Shown: positions 1 through 8,507, counted from the first letter of the stretch. The stretch: DNA of 21,760 nt from Bordetella parapertussis (GCA_945868195.1 CAMBLP010000022.1:1-21760), one strand, 5' to 3'. Notes: generated from the letters alone by a model not told the origin. Made by a program: numbers and translations.

Positions 1-192
1 CGAAATCCAACTCGACAACGGGACGATGACAGGAATTTCACTCACCATGGTCTGCGCTCGCGTGAGCAGCGCAAAATCTTGAACGATCCGTCTGGCTAGG
101 CGGTTATTGACAGTCAATACAGTAGTCTGAGCCGCCTCGAGTTGTGAGAGCTCGGAAAAGTAAACCCGAGGATAGGTATTGAGATTGATCAT
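1..192 (-). CDS. N-terminus of a probable AddB/PD-(D/E)XK nuclease-like DNA repair protein (partial)
   Basis: An open frame of 64 codons runs from an ATG at 190-192 to the left edge of the window without a stop, so only the N-terminus is present. The visible protein contains VLTVNNRLARRIVQDFALL (about residues 25-43) and then VPLSSWIS. This resembles the start of the long AddB-like 'probable DNA repair protein' family of proteobacteria, which begin with a degenerate helicase-like strand and an 'NxRLAR' motif and end in a PD-(D/E)XK nuclease domain. The nuclease end lies outside the window, so the family call rests on a short resemblance. The start lies 9 nt after the stop of the 64-residue membrane protein, with a weak GGA upstream. 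The two genes are probably co-transcribed. Confidence 0.5.
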   Translation of the reverse strand, partial: MINLNTYPRVYFSELSQLEAAQTTVLTVNNRLARRIVQDFALLTRAQTMVSEIPVIVPLSSWIS

Positions 193-201
193 AAATCCAG
201 A

Positions 202-396
202 TCAAAAGCCGCACATGGAAGCGACGGCTTCCCAACTCACGCGCATAGCCGGGGTGAGATACCCCATGAATCCCACCACCAGCACAACGAGTAGCATGAC
301 GCCGAGCGAGACTCTGAGCCACAGTGAGACGCGAGGCTTGACCTGAGCATGCTGCGCCAGTTGAGACCGCTGAGACTGCTGCACCTGCTGCGTCAT
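202..396 (-). CDS. Small single-span membrane protein (64 aa), function unknown
   Basis: A 64-residue frame with a well-placed ribosome binding site (GGAGA, 7 nt before the ATG). The first 25 residues are polar and rich in Gln, Arg, Ser and His. They are followed by one hydrophobic segment, about residues 26-47, with the core SLGVMLLVVLVVGFMGYL, and a short tail ending in Cys-Gly-Phe. The Gln-rich, positively charged N-terminus suggests an N-in, C-out inner-membrane topology. I do not recognise a family. It sits between an MFS permease and a probable DNA repair gene on the same strand, with gaps of 48 and 9 nt, and may simply be a co-transcribed small protein. The Shine-Dalgarno site and lack of overlap with neighbours are the main reasons to believe it is translated. 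Confidence 0.6.
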   Translation of the reverse strand: MTQQVQQSQRSQLAQHAQVKPRVSLWLRVSLGVMLLVVLVVGFMGYLTPAMRVSWEAVASMCGF

Positions 397-403
397 GGTC
401 AGA

Positions 404-408
404 TCTCC
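404..408 (-). promoter_or_regulatory. Ribosome binding site of the 64-aa membrane protein
   Basis: GGAGA on the minus strand ends 7 nt before the ATG at 394-396. It is the main evidence that this small frame is a real gene. Confidence 0.6.
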
Positions 409-444
409 AAAAGTGAATGATGCAAGGGCTTACCCAGAAAAGGT

Positions 445-1698
445 TTAAGTCGTCTGGGGACTCGTCATTCCAGGCAGCTTGATCGCGATAGGTTTTTCGC
501 GCACGGGTAAACACAAGGCCGCGGCGACCAGAGACAAAGCAATCGCCATCCACCACACTAAATCATAACTACCCGTGCTCGACTGTATTTGCCCACCGAG
601 CCAGACTCCGATAAAGCTGCCGAGTTGATGTCCAAGAAAGACCATACCAGACAAAGTGGCTGCGAACCGCAAACCATAGATCTGCGCGATGAGACCTAGC
701 GTCAGTGGAACGGTTCCGAGCCAAAACACACCCATCCAAGCTGCGAACACATACAACACATAGGGTGTGGTCGGCATCAGCAAAATCCAAATCAAACCCA
801 CCGAGCGCATAGCGTAAAGTACTGCCAATAAATTCTTTTTGCTGTAGATGCCACCGAGTTTGCCCGCAGCAAAGGAACCGAAAACATTGAACAGTCCGAT
901 CAAGCCAATCGCAATCGCCCCCGTGCCTGCGTTGAGCCCTTTATCCACCACAAAGGAAGGCAAGTGCAGCGTGATGAAAGCGGTGTGAAAACCGCAGACA
1001 AAATAACCCCAAAACAGAAAGTGAAACGTTGGATGCCGCAACGCCTGTCCAATCGCCGAAAACATGGACTGTTGAGGCCCCGTGCCTGCGGCTGGTTTGC
1101 CGCGCAGGAACCACACCAAAGGAAGCGTGGCGGCAAACACAGCGGACATGACCCAATAGGCGCCTGTCCAATCTACTGTGTCGATCAACAGTTGGCCGGC
1201 TGGCACAACCAGAAACTGACCAAGCGAACCGCCGGCGCTTGCGATACCCATCGCAGTACTGCGATGCGCCAAAGGCACGGTACGCGCGATCACCGGCAAA
1301 ATCACAGCGAAAGTCGTTCCCGCTTGACCAAGACCGATCAAGACACCCGCGGTCAGATAAAACTCCATTTCAGTACTCGCCAAGCGAGTCCCCACTAAAC
1401 CAAGCGCATAGAGCACGATGGACAGTGCGATCGTTCGCCCCGAACCTAAGCGATCCGCCATTATGCCCGCACCAATCGCACCAAAACCCCATACGAGATT
1501 TTGTATCGCAAAGGCGAGCGAAAATACCTCGCGGCCCCACCCTCTCTCAAGTCCCATCGGCTGAATAAACAAACCAATCGTGGCGCGAATCCCCATTGCC
1601 AACAGCACAATGAAAGTTCCCATCAGGATCGTTCTGAACGCAAGCGGATTATCAAGCAGTTTGCCTGGATCGGTTGCCGTGCTGTTTATTGTTGTCAT
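445..1698 (-). CDS. MFS transporter, 12 membrane spans, substrate unknown
   Basis: A 417-residue polytopic protein of typical major facilitator length. Hydrophobic segments recur throughout. The first begins near residue 22, and the loop after the second carries the MFS signature as GIMADRLGSGR (residues 78-88; Asp82, Arg83, Arg88). A charged central loop near residues 200-215 divides the two six-helix halves. The overall look is of the monocarboxylate/oxalate-formate-like MFS groups, but nothing fixes the substrate. The ATG at 1696-1698 lacks a clear Shine-Dalgarno sequence. It lies only 24 nt after the 3' end of tRNA-Arg on the same strand, so its mRNA may begin inside, or be cut from, a tRNA-containing transcript. 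The next gene downstream is 48 nt away on the same strand. Confidence 0.88.
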   Translation of the reverse strand: MTTINSTATDPGKLLDNPLAFRTILMGTFIVLLAMGIRATIGLFIQPMGLERGWGREVFSLAFAIQNLVWGFGAIGAGIMADRLGSGRTIALSIVLYALGLVGTRLASTEMEFYLTAGVLIGLGQAGTTFAVILPVIARTVPLAHRSTAMGIASAGGSLGQFLVVPAGQLLIDTVDWTGAYWVMSAVFAATLPLVWFLRGKPAAGTGPQQSMFSAIGQALRHPTFHFLFWGYFVCGFHTAFITLHLPSFVVDKGLNAGTGAIAIGLIGLFNVFGSFAAGKLGGIYSKKNLLAVLYAMRSVGLIWILLMPTTPYVLYVFAAWMGVFWLGTVPLTLGLIAQIYGLRFAATLSGMVFLGHQLGSFIGVWLGGQIQSSTGSYDLVWWMAIALSLVAAALCLPVREKPIAIKLPGMTSPQTT

Positions 1699-1722
1699 GA
1701 CAGAATCAGAAAAAGGCTGGAA

Positions 1723-1798
1723 TGGCGCCGCCGAGACGAATCGAACGTCCGACTCCCTTCTTAGGAGGAAGGTACTCTATCCACTGAGTTACGGCGGC
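1723..1798 (-). tRNA. tRNA-Arg, anticodon CCU
   Basis: Read on the minus strand this is a complete 76-nt cloverleaf. The 7-bp acceptor is GCCGCCG paired with CGGCGGC. The D-arm contains AGTGGATAGAGT. The anticodon stem is CCTTC/GAAGG around the loop CTCCTAA, giving anticodon CCT at 1763-1765, which reads AGG. The T-arm contains GTTCGATTC, and the discriminator G is followed by an encoded CCA. The gene lies between xerD (stop at 1823) and the MFS gene (start at 1698), all on one strand. A run of five T follows 7 nt after the CCA and is too weak to call a terminator. Confidence 0.95.
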
Positions 1799-1822
1799 GT
1801 GTTGTGTAGTTTAGCAAGTCCC

Positions 1823-2722
1823 TCATCCACGCGGGTGATGCTGCGCATGCAAGCTCTTTAAGCGCTCGCGTGCCACATGCGTATAGATCTGGGTCGTCGA
1901 AATATCTGCATGGCCAAGCAACATTTGCACCACGCGCAAATCCGCACCATGATTGAGCAAATGCGTAGCGAAAGCGTGTCTCAGGACATGAGGAGACAAC
2001 GGTGCCCGCACACCCGCGAGCACGGCATATTTTTTAATCAACAACCAAAAAGCTTGACGCGTCATCGGCATCCCTCGCGCGGTCACGAACATCGCCGGAC
2101 TCGTGCGGGGACCGAGCAATATGTGTCTTGCCTCTTTCATGTAGGTGGTGATCCAATGCGCAGCTTCGGCGCCCAAAGGCACAAGGCGATCTTTACCTCC
2201 CTTGCCTTGCACCACTCTAAGCACACCGTCCGACAAGCTGATTTCCATGACACCGACGCTAACGAGTTCGGATACCCGCAAGCCTGTGGCATACAAGACC
2301 TCAAGCATGGCGCGATCACGCAAACCTCTAGGCGTATGCACAGGGGGCTGCTTGAGTAGCGCCTCGACTTGGTTTTCAGAAAGCGTTTTGGGGACGCGCA
2401 AAGGTTGGCGTGCTGACGTCAGTTGCAAACAAGGATCGATCGTGACACGCTGGTGGCGAATGGCCCAGAGGTAATAACGGCGTAGGGTTGCGAGTCGGCG
2501 ATTCGCGGTACTTGGTTTGGAATGCGCATGCAACGCGGCGAACCAAGACTCAATGTCGGCGCCAGTGACCCCATCCAAGGAGATACCACGCTCGAGCTGC
2601 AACCACTGCTCAAACGCACCCAGATCCCGGCGATAAGCCGATAGCGTGTTGGCCGCCAGACCGTCTTCGAGCCAAACGGCATCGATAAACGCGCTGACAG
2701 CGCTTGATTCCTGAGTACGCAT
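1823..2722 (-). CDS. xerD: Site-specific tyrosine recombinase XerD
   Basis: XerD acts with XerC at the dif site to resolve chromosome dimers at division under FtsK control. The N-terminal core-binding domain (about 5-90) carries AVWLEDGLAANTLSAYRRDL, very close to E. coli XerD. The catalytic domain shows all expected residues: Arg149 (ATGLRVSEL), Lys174 (VVQGKGGKDR), His245 and Arg248 (SPHVLRHAFATHLLNHGADL), His271 (LLGHADIS) and Tyr280 (TTQIYTHVA). The frame is open upstream to a GTG at 2771-2773. I chose the ATG at 2720-2722 because it gives 299 residues, matching the 298 of E. coli XerD, and because the extra 17 residues resemble nothing in the family. The short distance to tRNA-Arg could suggest an integrated element, but the motifs are those of the housekeeping recombinase. 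Confidence 0.95.
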   Translation of the reverse strand: MRTQESSAVSAFIDAVWLEDGLAANTLSAYRRDLGAFEQWLQLERGISLDGVTGADIESWFAALHAHSKPSTANRRLATLRRYYLWAIRHQRVTIDPCLQLTSARQPLRVPKTLSENQVEALLKQPPVHTPRGLRDRAMLEVLYATGLRVSELVSVGVMEISLSDGVLRVVQGKGGKDRLVPLGAEAAHWITTYMKEARHILLGPRTSPAMFVTARGMPMTRQAFWLLIKKYAVLAGVRAPLSPHVLRHAFATHLLNHGADLRVVQMLLGHADISTTQIYTHVARERLKSLHAQHHPRG

Positions 2723-2750
2723 GAAGGATGCAATAACGCGAAATGAGAAA

Positions 2751-2778
2751 TTAATAGTAGCATTCACCACCACTGCAA
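2751..2778 (-). promoter_or_regulatory. Possible xerD promoter
   Basis: On the minus strand, TTGCAG (2773-2778) and TATTAA (2751-2756) are separated by 16 bp. The expected transcript would start roughly 20 nt before the chosen xerD ATG. Only 3 of 6 and 4 of 6 bases match consensus, so this is a weak call that mainly agrees with the shorter xerD start. Confidence 0.25.
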
Positions 2779-2794
2779 TTTGGCTGTGCTCAAC

Positions 2795-2800
2795 TATAAA
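2795..2800 (+). promoter_or_regulatory. Possible -10 element for the tsaE operon
   Basis: TATAAA lies 12 nt before the tsaE ATG at 2812. No matching -35 hexamer is seen at 16-18 bp. If this is the -10 box, the tsaE transcript would be nearly leaderless, which would fit the absence of a Shine-Dalgarno sequence. Confidence 0.25.
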
Positions 2801-2811
2801 AATCGATCTTG

Positions 2812-3354
2812 ATGCCCTTGTCGCCCCTCAACACTTTCACACTCGAGCTACCCGACGAAGCCGCCACAGACCGGCTCGGTCAGGCACTTGCCCTCGTCGC
2901 GGCAGACCTGCAAGCGACCGCGTCCAGTTTCAGCCCCGGTGCGCAAGCCGGCGGGCGCATTCACCTGCAAGGCGATCTCGGTGCAGGAAAGACTTCCTTA
3001 GTAAGGGCTTTTTTGCGACAGTGTGGCGTTTCTGGGCGAATAAAGAGCCCAAGTTACGCACTACTTGAATCTTATGAAGTTTCTAACTTATACTTGTATC
3101 ATCTTGATTTCTATAGATTTAGCGATCCCAAAGAATGGTTAGATGTTGGATTTCGGGATTTACTCAATAATCGCGCAATTGTTTTGATCGAATGGCCAGA
3201 GCGCGCGGGCGATTATTTAGGACATCCGGATCTATTAATCCATTTGTTTTACGCCGACCAAGGTCGACGGGCAACGCTAAGTGCATACACGGTGAAGGGA
3301 CTTCAATGGATCGACGCACTGCCTCAGATAGGACAGGACTCTCAGCAACGCTGA
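2812..3354 (+). CDS. tsaE: tRNA threonylcarbamoyladenosine biosynthesis ATPase TsaE
   Basis: TsaE is the P-loop ATPase that works with TsaB and TsaD to install t6A at position 37 of ANN-decoding tRNAs. The Walker A motif is GDLGAGKTS (residues 54-62). It is followed by family motifs IKSPSYALLESYE (78-90), LYHLDFYRF (96-104) and IVLIEWPER (123-131). At 180 residues it is longer than the roughly 150 usual for the family, mostly from extra N-terminal sequence and a C-terminal tail. The frame could start at a TTG one codon earlier, but the ATG at 2812 is preferred. No Shine-Dalgarno site is seen. The last 49 nt overlap the amiC start. Codons around residues 80-125 (about 3055-3190) are noticeably AT-rich, including TTA and AGA, unlike neighbouring genes. 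Confidence 0.93.
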   Translation: MPLSPLNTFTLELPDEAATDRLGQALALVAADLQATASSFSPGAQAGGRIHLQGDLGAGKTSLVRAFLRQCGVSGRIKSPSYALLESYEVSNLYLYHLDFYRFSDPKEWLDVGFRDLLNNRAIVLIEWPERAGDYLGHPDLLIHLFYADQGRRATLSAYTVKGLQWIDALPQIGQDSQQR

Positions 3355-4676
3355 AAGCGCCTTCTCGTCGTCGTTTGTTAGGCGCTGCCACGATTTTACT
3401 TTTACCCGTGATCCCTCGCGTCGCAATGGCAGCAAAGCTCCTCGCCGTGCGCACCTGGCCCGCGGATGATTACACCCGCGTCACACTCGAGCTCGACAGC
3501 GAGTTGCGCGCCGAACACTTCACCCTCGAAACCCCCAATCGCTTGGTCGTGGATATTCAAGGGATGGAAATGAATTCCGCACTCAACGACTTAGTGCGCA
3601 AAGTTCGCCCTGACGATCCATTTATCAGCTCGCTACGCGTCGCGCAGAATCGCGCCAATGTGATTCGTCTTGTTTTTGATTTAAAACAAGCCATCGCACC
3701 GCAGGTTTTCACCCTCAAGCCCGTGGGTGGATATAAGTTTCGCCTCGTACTCGACCTGTACCCGAAAGTCGCGCAAGATCCGCTCGCGGCGTTGCTGAAA
3801 AAAATGCCGCAAAAAAAACTGGATGAAGATCCCCTTGCCCGTGTACTCAGTGACATCAGTAAAAATCCAAAGGGTACGGGTATGGCCGCTGTACCTGTGA
3901 TTCCTCAATCAGTCGCGCCTCCAATTACCCCAAACCGAGGTCCAAGCACAAACTCGACGGCACTCGGTCGTCGTCGCATGGTCACCATCGCTGTCGATGC
4001 TGGGCACGGCGGAGAGGATCCGGGCGCGATTGGCAAAGGCGGCACACGAGAAAAAGACGTCGTCCTGGCGATCGCCCAAAAGCTTAAAGCCCGAATAGAT
4101 GCGACACCAGGCATGAGAGCCTTTCTCACTCGAGATGGCGATTTTTTTGTACCGCTTCATGTACGCGTTGAAAAAGCACGTCGAGTAAAAGCGGATCTTT
4201 TTGTTTCCGTGCATGCTGATGCGTTCCCGCGCCCGACTGCAGGCGGAAGCTCTGTCTATGTTCTGTCTGAACGCGGCGCTTCAAGTACCGCGGCAAAATG
4301 GCTCGCTGCAAAAGAAAACTCCGCCGATCTGATTGGCGGCATCAATATTCAAACTCAAAATAATCAAGTCGCAAAAATTCTGCTTGATTTGTCGACCTCG
4401 GCTCAAATCAAAGACTCGACGCAGTTTGCTTCGACCATGCTGGATCAACTGCGGGGCGTCTATCGCCTGCACAAACCCCAGGTTGAAAGTGCTGGCTTCG
4501 CAGTCCTGCGCGCACCTGATATGCCTTCGGTGTTGGTAGAAACAGCTTTTATTAGTAACCCAACCGAAGAACAACTGCTACGCAGCCCGCAAACGCAAGA
4601 GCGCTTTGCCGTTGCCATCAACAATGGCATTCAGCAGTTTTTCAGAGCGAATCCGCACCTAGCCAGTACAGGCTAA
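3306..4676 (+). CDS. amiC: Tat-exported N-acetylmuramoyl-L-alanine amidase (AmiC type)
   Basis: This periplasmic zinc amidase cleaves the stem peptide from muramic acid, for daughter-cell separation. The ATG at 3306 has an AAGGGA ribosome site and gives 456 residues, starting with a twin-arginine signal SRRRLLG (residues 20-26), a hydrophobic stretch and a likely cleavage near VAMAA (39-43). An AMIN domain (about 45-155) targets the septum. A linker (about 155-222) contains KKMPQKK, encoded by A7 and A8 tracts. The Amidase_3 domain follows, with zinc ligands His234 (DAGHGG), Glu249 (REKD) and His303 (VSVHADAF), and catalytic Glu412 ([11 protein letters not shown]). The frame is open upstream to 3192, but that would lie inside tsaE and bury the Tat signal. 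It overlaps tsaE by 49 nt and shares one base with mutL. Confidence 0.94.
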   Translation: MDRRTASDRTGLSATLKAPSRRRLLGAATILLLPVIPRVAMAAKLLAVRTWPADDYTRVTLELDSELRAEHFTLETPNRLVVDIQGMEMNSALNDLVRKVRPDDPFISSLRVAQNRANVIRLVFDLKQAIAPQVFTLKPVGGYKFRLVLDLYPKVAQDPLAALLKKMPQKKLDEDPLARVLSDISKNPKGTGMAAVPVIPQSVAPPITPNRGPSTNSTALGRRRMVTIAVDAGHGGEDPGAIGKGGTREKDVVLAIAQKLKARIDATPGMRAFLTRDGDFFVPLHVRVEKARRVKADLFVSVHADAFPRPTAGGSSVYVLSERGASSTAAKWLAAKENSADLIGGINIQTQNNQVAKILLDLSTSAQIKDSTQFASTMLDQLRGVYRLHKPQVESAGFAVLRAPDMPSVLVETAFISNPTEEQLLRSPQTQERFAVAINNGIQQFFRANPHLASTG

Positions 4677-6475
4677 TGATGTCGCCGCGTCGCCCCATCC
4701 GTGCCCTCCCCGATTTGCTCGTGAGTCAAATCGCTGCGGGCGAAGTGATCGAACGACCCGCTTCCGTTCTCAAAGAATTAGTGGAGAATGCCGTCGATGC
4801 GGGCGCTCAAACCGTTGAGATCCGACTCGAGGCCGGTGGCATCAGACGGATTGCTGTGATTGATGATGGAGGCGGGATCGAGAAACACGAACTCGCTCTC
4901 GCGCTGACGCGTCACGCCACGAGCAAAATCAGTTCACTCGAAGAGCTCGAGTCCGTCCATTCGATGGGCTTTCGCGGCGAAGCGCTCGCTTCGATCGCAG
5001 CGGTATCCCAACTCACACTCATTTCTCGCACTAAAGACGCTGCGCATGCTTGGTGCCTTGAGCCCGGCACGCTCGAGGCTACGGCCGCTTCTGGCGCACT
5101 AGGTACGACGGTTGAGGTTAAATATTTATTCGATCGTGTACCAGCAAGACGTAAATTTCTACGCGCAGAGGCCACTGAGTTTGGCCACTGCATCGATGCG
5201 ATTGAACGTATTGCTCTCGCCTTTCCTGAAGTCGGATTCCGTGTCTTTCACAACGATCGCGCCGTACGTCAATGGCTTCCCACCTCTGCCCTCAAACGCA
5301 TCAGCGATGTGTTGGGCTCAGAATTTAACGAACACGGTATCGAAGTCAATGCCCAAGGTGGCTTAATCTCGCTGATGGGCATTGTCACTCGGCCTACCGC
5401 GGCCCGCGCCCGCGCAGATCGTCAGTTTTTATTTGTCAACGGTCGTCACGTTCGCGATCGCACGGTTTCACATGCGATACGAAGTGCGTATGCCGATGTG
5501 CTGCACGGAGATCGGCAGCCTGCCTTTGTACTTTTTCTTCACGTGGATCCGACTGCCGTCGATGTCAATGTCCATCCCGCTAAACACGAAGTGCGTTTTC
5601 GCGACTCCGGTGCCGTACATCGCTTTGTTCAGCAAACAGTGACGCACGCCTTGGCGGGTGTCGCTGGCGCGCAGAGCGTGTCCGCGGCTGAGACAGAGGT
5701 CTCTTACAATGCAGGGCGGGCGGCCGACTCTACCTTTGTACCCACCGCGTTTGCACCCTCAGGTTCTACCGGGGCGCCTTGGCAGGCCACGTCTCAGCGC
5801 GCTTTTCAACTGCGCGAAACAGGTCAAGCCAACTCCACCTCACCCCAAGCATGGCAGACCCTGTACGCCCCTCTCGATGAGCCCGCACCAGACTGGCCCT
5901 TGGGTCGCGCGCTGGCCCAGGTACATGGCATTTATATTTTGGCCCAGACCCGCTCAGGACTTGCCTTGATCGATATGCACGCCGCGCACGAAAGAGTGGT
6001 CTATGAGCAATTGAAAAATGCCCTGGATGAACACACACTTCCTCAACAAAGTCTGTTGGTCCCAGTCGTATTTCATGTCACTGAAAAAGAGCTCGCGCTC
6101 GCCCAAGAGTACCAAACGGAAATAGAAAAATTAGGCTTTGAAATGGCCGCCATGGGACCGCAAGCCATGGCACTGCGGGCCGTCCCCGCGATGCTTGCGC
6201 GCGGCGATCTTGAAGCGCTTGCGCGGGGCGTCTTGCGAGATCTTGAACAGATTGGCGCGAGTCAGCTTCTCACCGAACAACGCAACACCTTGCTGGCGAC
6301 TATGGCGTGTCATGGTGCTGTACGCGCCAATCGCCAATTAACACTCGAAGAAATGAACGCGTTGCTTCGCCAAATGGAGCTAACCGAACGCGCCGATCAA
6401 TGTAATCATGGACGTCCGACCTGGATTCATTGGAACGTATCGGACTTGGACAAATTATTTTTGCGCGGTCAATGA
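4676..6475 (+). CDS. mutL: DNA mismatch repair protein MutL
   Basis: MutL couples MutS mismatch recognition to strand incision and removal. The N-terminal GHKL ATPase shows [11 protein letters not shown] (34-44), IDDGGGI (62-68) and [13 protein letters not shown] (95-107), followed by [20 protein letters not shown] (143-162). A low-complexity linker rich in Ala, Ser, Thr and Pro spans about 325-400. The C-terminal dimerisation domain carries [12 protein letters not shown] (433-444), matching the metal-binding endonuclease motif DQHA(x2)E(x4)E except for Met in place of Gln, plus ACHGAVR (544-550) and CNHGRP (576-581). It should therefore nick DNA itself, as is inferred for bacteria without MutH. 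Start is the first ATG of ATGATG, sharing a base with the amiC stop; the second ATG (4679) is equally possible. 599 residues is normal length. Confidence 0.96.
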   Translation: MMSPRRPIRALPDLLVSQIAAGEVIERPASVLKELVENAVDAGAQTVEIRLEAGGIRRIAVIDDGGGIEKHELALALTRHATSKISSLEELESVHSMGFRGEALASIAAVSQLTLISRTKDAAHAWCLEPGTLEATAASGALGTTVEVKYLFDRVPARRKFLRAEATEFGHCIDAIERIALAFPEVGFRVFHNDRAVRQWLPTSALKRISDVLGSEFNEHGIEVNAQGGLISLMGIVTRPTAARARADRQFLFVNGRHVRDRTVSHAIRSAYADVLHGDRQPAFVLFLHVDPTAVDVNVHPAKHEVRFRDSGAVHRFVQQTVTHALAGVAGAQSVSAAETEVSYNAGRAADSTFVPTAFAPSGSTGAPWQATSQRAFQLRETGQANSTSPQAWQTLYAPLDEPAPDWPLGRALAQVHGIYILAQTRSGLALIDMHAAHERVVYEQLKNALDEHTLPQQSLLVPVVFHVTEKELALAQEYQTEIEKLGFEMAAMGPQAMALRAVPAMLARGDLEALARGVLRDLEQIGASQLLTEQRNTLLATMACHGAVRANRQLTLEEMNALLRQMELTERADQCNHGRPTWIHWNVSDLDKLFLRGQ

Positions 6476-7422
6476 CAGCGCCCGCATTACTTTGCATTGC
6501 AGGACCGACGGCCAGTGGCAAGAGCGCGATCGCACGTGCGATCGCAGAAACATGGCCATGCGAGCTGATTAATGTCGACTCGGCCATAATCTATCGCGGC
6601 ATGGATATTGGCACGGCCAAGCCCTCACGCGAAGAGCGCGCACTGATATCTCACCATTTGTTAGATATTTTGGATCCACTCGAAGCTTATTCAGCTGCCG
6701 CCTTTAGACGCGATGCGCTTGCGTGCGTGACACAAATCCGTGCGCGCGGACGCTTGCCAGTGTTGGTGGGTGGCACGATGCTTTACTTCAAAGCGCTGCG
6801 TGAAGGGCTCAATGACTTGCCCACAGCAGACCCTGAGCTTAGAAAAGAATTGGAGTCACGCGCATTAGCGATTGGTTGGCCCGCAATGCATGCGCAACTT
6901 AGTGAGATCGATCCCATCACGGCAGCGAGGCTCTCGCCCAATGACAGTCAACGTATTCAGAGGGCACTTGAAATTTGGCATCTGAGCGGCAAGCCCATGT
7001 CTGAATTACTAAACGTCTCTACACAAACAGATCAACCACTGAACACTATCACATTGAGCCTGGAGCCCGCGCAGCGTAGCCACTTGCATCAACGTATCGC
7101 GTTACGTTTCGATCAGATGCTCGAAGAGGGTTTGATCCAGGAAGTCGAGGCTCTCCGCGCTCGGGGCGATCTCCATACGGATTTGCCTTCGATCCGCTGC
7201 GTGGGCTATCGACAGCTCTGGTCCATGATGGACGGGGATGTCACGAAAGCACAAGCGAGAGAGCAAGCCATCGCAGCGACTCGACAACTCGCGAAAAGAC
7301 AGCTGACTTGGTTACGAAGCCTGCCCGAGCGCAAGACCGTTGAAGCGGACGCCCCCAGTGCCTGCGAGCAAGCCTTATCAATCGTCAGTCAACTGATTAA
7401 TGAACGAAAGATTGTGCCTTGA
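6472..7422 (+). CDS. miaA: tRNA dimethylallyltransferase MiaA
   Basis: MiaA transfers a dimethylallyl group to A37 of tRNAs reading UNN codons. The 316-residue protein begins with the P-loop GPTASGKSA (11-19), then [16 protein letters not shown] (35-50), the Asp and Ser being part of the conserved substrate site. The later motifs [33 protein letters not shown] and [14 protein letters not shown] are all characteristic. The ATG at 6472 overlaps the mutL stop as ATGA, which implies translational coupling. An upstream in-frame TTG at 6430 lies inside mutL and would add 14 residues before the P-loop, so I reject it. The gene converges on purM, with only 19 bp between the two stop codons and no hairpin followed by a T-run. 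Confidence 0.96.
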   Translation: MTAPALLCIAGPTASGKSAIARAIAETWPCELINVDSAIIYRGMDIGTAKPSREERALISHHLLDILDPLEAYSAAAFRRDALACVTQIRARGRLPVLVGGTMLYFKALREGLNDLPTADPELRKELESRALAIGWPAMHAQLSEIDPITAARLSPNDSQRIQRALEIWHLSGKPMSELLNVSTQTDQPLNTITLSLEPAQRSHLHQRIALRFDQMLEEGLIQEVEALRARGDLHTDLPSIRCVGYRQLWSMMDGDVTKAQAREQAIAATRQLAKRQLTWLRSLPERKTVEADAPSACEQALSIVSQLINERKIVP

Positions 7423-7458
7423 CTTAAAGCACGACCGTTTCTTAAAGCACGACCGTTT
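7423..7458. repeat. Perfect 18-bp tandem duplication at the purM stop codon
   Basis: The 18-mer cttaaagcacgaccgttt occurs at 7423-7440 and again immediately at 7441-7458. The second copy encodes the last codons and the TAA of purM (minus strand). The first copy follows the stop and fills almost the whole miaA-purM gap. The unit is six codons long, so a second in-frame copy of the purM C-terminal residues and stop lies behind the real stop. Confidence 0.95.
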
Positions 7459-8488
7459 GCGCATCGGTCGCAGCACACTCAGCAATTTCTCCAAGTTGAT
7501 AGACCGTTTCACCCTGCGCTCTGAGGGCCTGGCTGATCGCCTCGGCTTGAGCGGCTGGCACCACGGCAACCATACCCACTCCACAATTGAACACGCGATA
7601 CATTTCAGTATCGGCAACGCCCCCTTGTTGCTGTAACCAACTAAATAACTTGGGCATTTGCCAAGCATCACGGTGCAAGCGCGCTTGCAAACCAGGCTGA
7701 AGAATGCGTGGGACGTTATCGAGCAGACCGCCACCAGTGATGTGCGCTAAACCTTTGATTTGTTTGCCAAAATCCTTGAGAACAGCCAAGACGGGCTTCA
7801 CGTACAAATGCGTGGGCGCCATCACGACATCACCTAAAGGCTGACCATGGAAGTCTTGTTCGGGACGCGCATTGGCACGCTGCAGGATTTTGCGCAAGAG
7901 AGAATAGCCGTTGGAATGCGCACCACTCGAGGCCAACCCCAGGACGACGTCACCCGGTTGAATCGATTTACCATCGATTAAGGCAGATTTTTCCGCGGCA
8001 CCCACGGCAAAGCCGGCCAAATCGTATTCACCATCCGGGTACATGCCAGGCATTTCAGCCGTTTCACCGCCGATCAGGGCGCAACCCGAGAGTTCGCAGC
8101 CCTTGGCGATACCGCCCACGACTTGGGTCGCGACATCGACGGACAATTTACCGCAGGCGAAATAATCCAGGAAAAAGAGCGGCTCAGCGCCCTGGACCAA
8201 AATGTCGTTGACGCTCATGGCAACCAGATCGATCCCCACAGTGTCGTGGCGCTGCCAGTCAAACGCAAGCTTGAGCTTGGTCCCGACGCCGTCCGTTCCC
8301 GATACGAGGACAGGCTCTTTGTAACGCTTTGGCACTTCGAAAAGTGCGCCAAAACCCCCGATACCAGCCAAAACGCCCTCGCGCATCGTGCGCGCCGCCA
8401 GAGGCTTAATACGGTCTACAAGGGCGTCGCCCGCGTCAATATCGACGCCAGCGTCGCGGTAAGTCAGAGGTGCTTGAGGTTGAGTCAT
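7442..8488 (-). CDS. purM: Phosphoribosylformylglycinamidine cyclo-ligase PurM
   Basis: PurM (AIR synthetase) closes the imidazole ring in the fifth step of purine synthesis, using ATP. The 348-residue protein matches the usual length and shows [11 protein letters not shown] (42-52), [16 protein letters not shown] (61-76), [20 protein letters not shown] (91-110) and [13 protein letters not shown] (138-150), the dimer-interface and ATP-binding motifs of the PurM/PurL superfamily. Its ATG (8486-8488) lies back to back with the hda region, 70 bp before the preferred hda start. It is the only minus-strand gene between 2812 and 11817, set between two plus-strand blocks. A tandem duplication covers its stop codon. 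I see no PurR-type operator in the short upstream region and no clear promoter. Confidence 0.97.
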   Translation of the reverse strand: MTQPQAPLTYRDAGVDIDAGDALVDRIKPLAARTMREGVLAGIGGFGALFEVPKRYKEPVLVSGTDGVGTKLKLAFDWQRHDTVGIDLVAMSVNDILVQGAEPLFFLDYFACGKLSVDVATQVVGGIAKGCELSGCALIGGETAEMPGMYPDGEYDLAGFAVGAAEKSALIDGKSIQPGDVVLGLASSGAHSNGYSLLRKILQRANARPEQDFHGQPLGDVVMAPTHLYVKPVLAVLKDFGKQIKGLAHITGGGLLDNVPRILQPGLQARLHRDAWQMPKLFSWLQQQGGVADTEMYRVFNCGVGMVAVVPAAQAEAISQALRAQGETVYQLGEIAECAATDAQTVVL

Positions 8489-8507
8489 GGGAAAAAGCCG
8501 TGGTTGT

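Noticed and set aside
104..556. Minus-strand 150-codon frame across the 64-aa gene and its flanks
   Set aside because: It would overlap three better-supported genes in another frame, including the small protein with its own ribosome site.
964..1764. Plus-strand open frames of 87-144 codons opposite the MFS gene
   Set aside because: They are antisense to a clear membrane-protein gene, overlap one another, are compositionally odd (rich in Arg, His, Gln, Pro) and have no ribosome sites.
1877..2474. Plus-strand open frames of 160 and 109 codons opposite xerD
   Set aside because: They mirror the XerD coding frame, including its conserved catalytic region, and show no recognisable motif.
1723..2722. 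tRNA gene next to a tyrosine recombinase, the hallmark of an integrated genomic island
   Set aside because: The recombinase matches housekeeping XerD closely across its length, the tRNA is complete, and no direct repeat of the tRNA 3' end or island cargo is seen.
7450..7475. CGACCG...CGGTCG inverted repeat near the purM stop
   Set aside because: It lies inside purM coding sequence, has a 9-nt loop and no T-run on either side, so it is not a credible terminator for either convergent gene.
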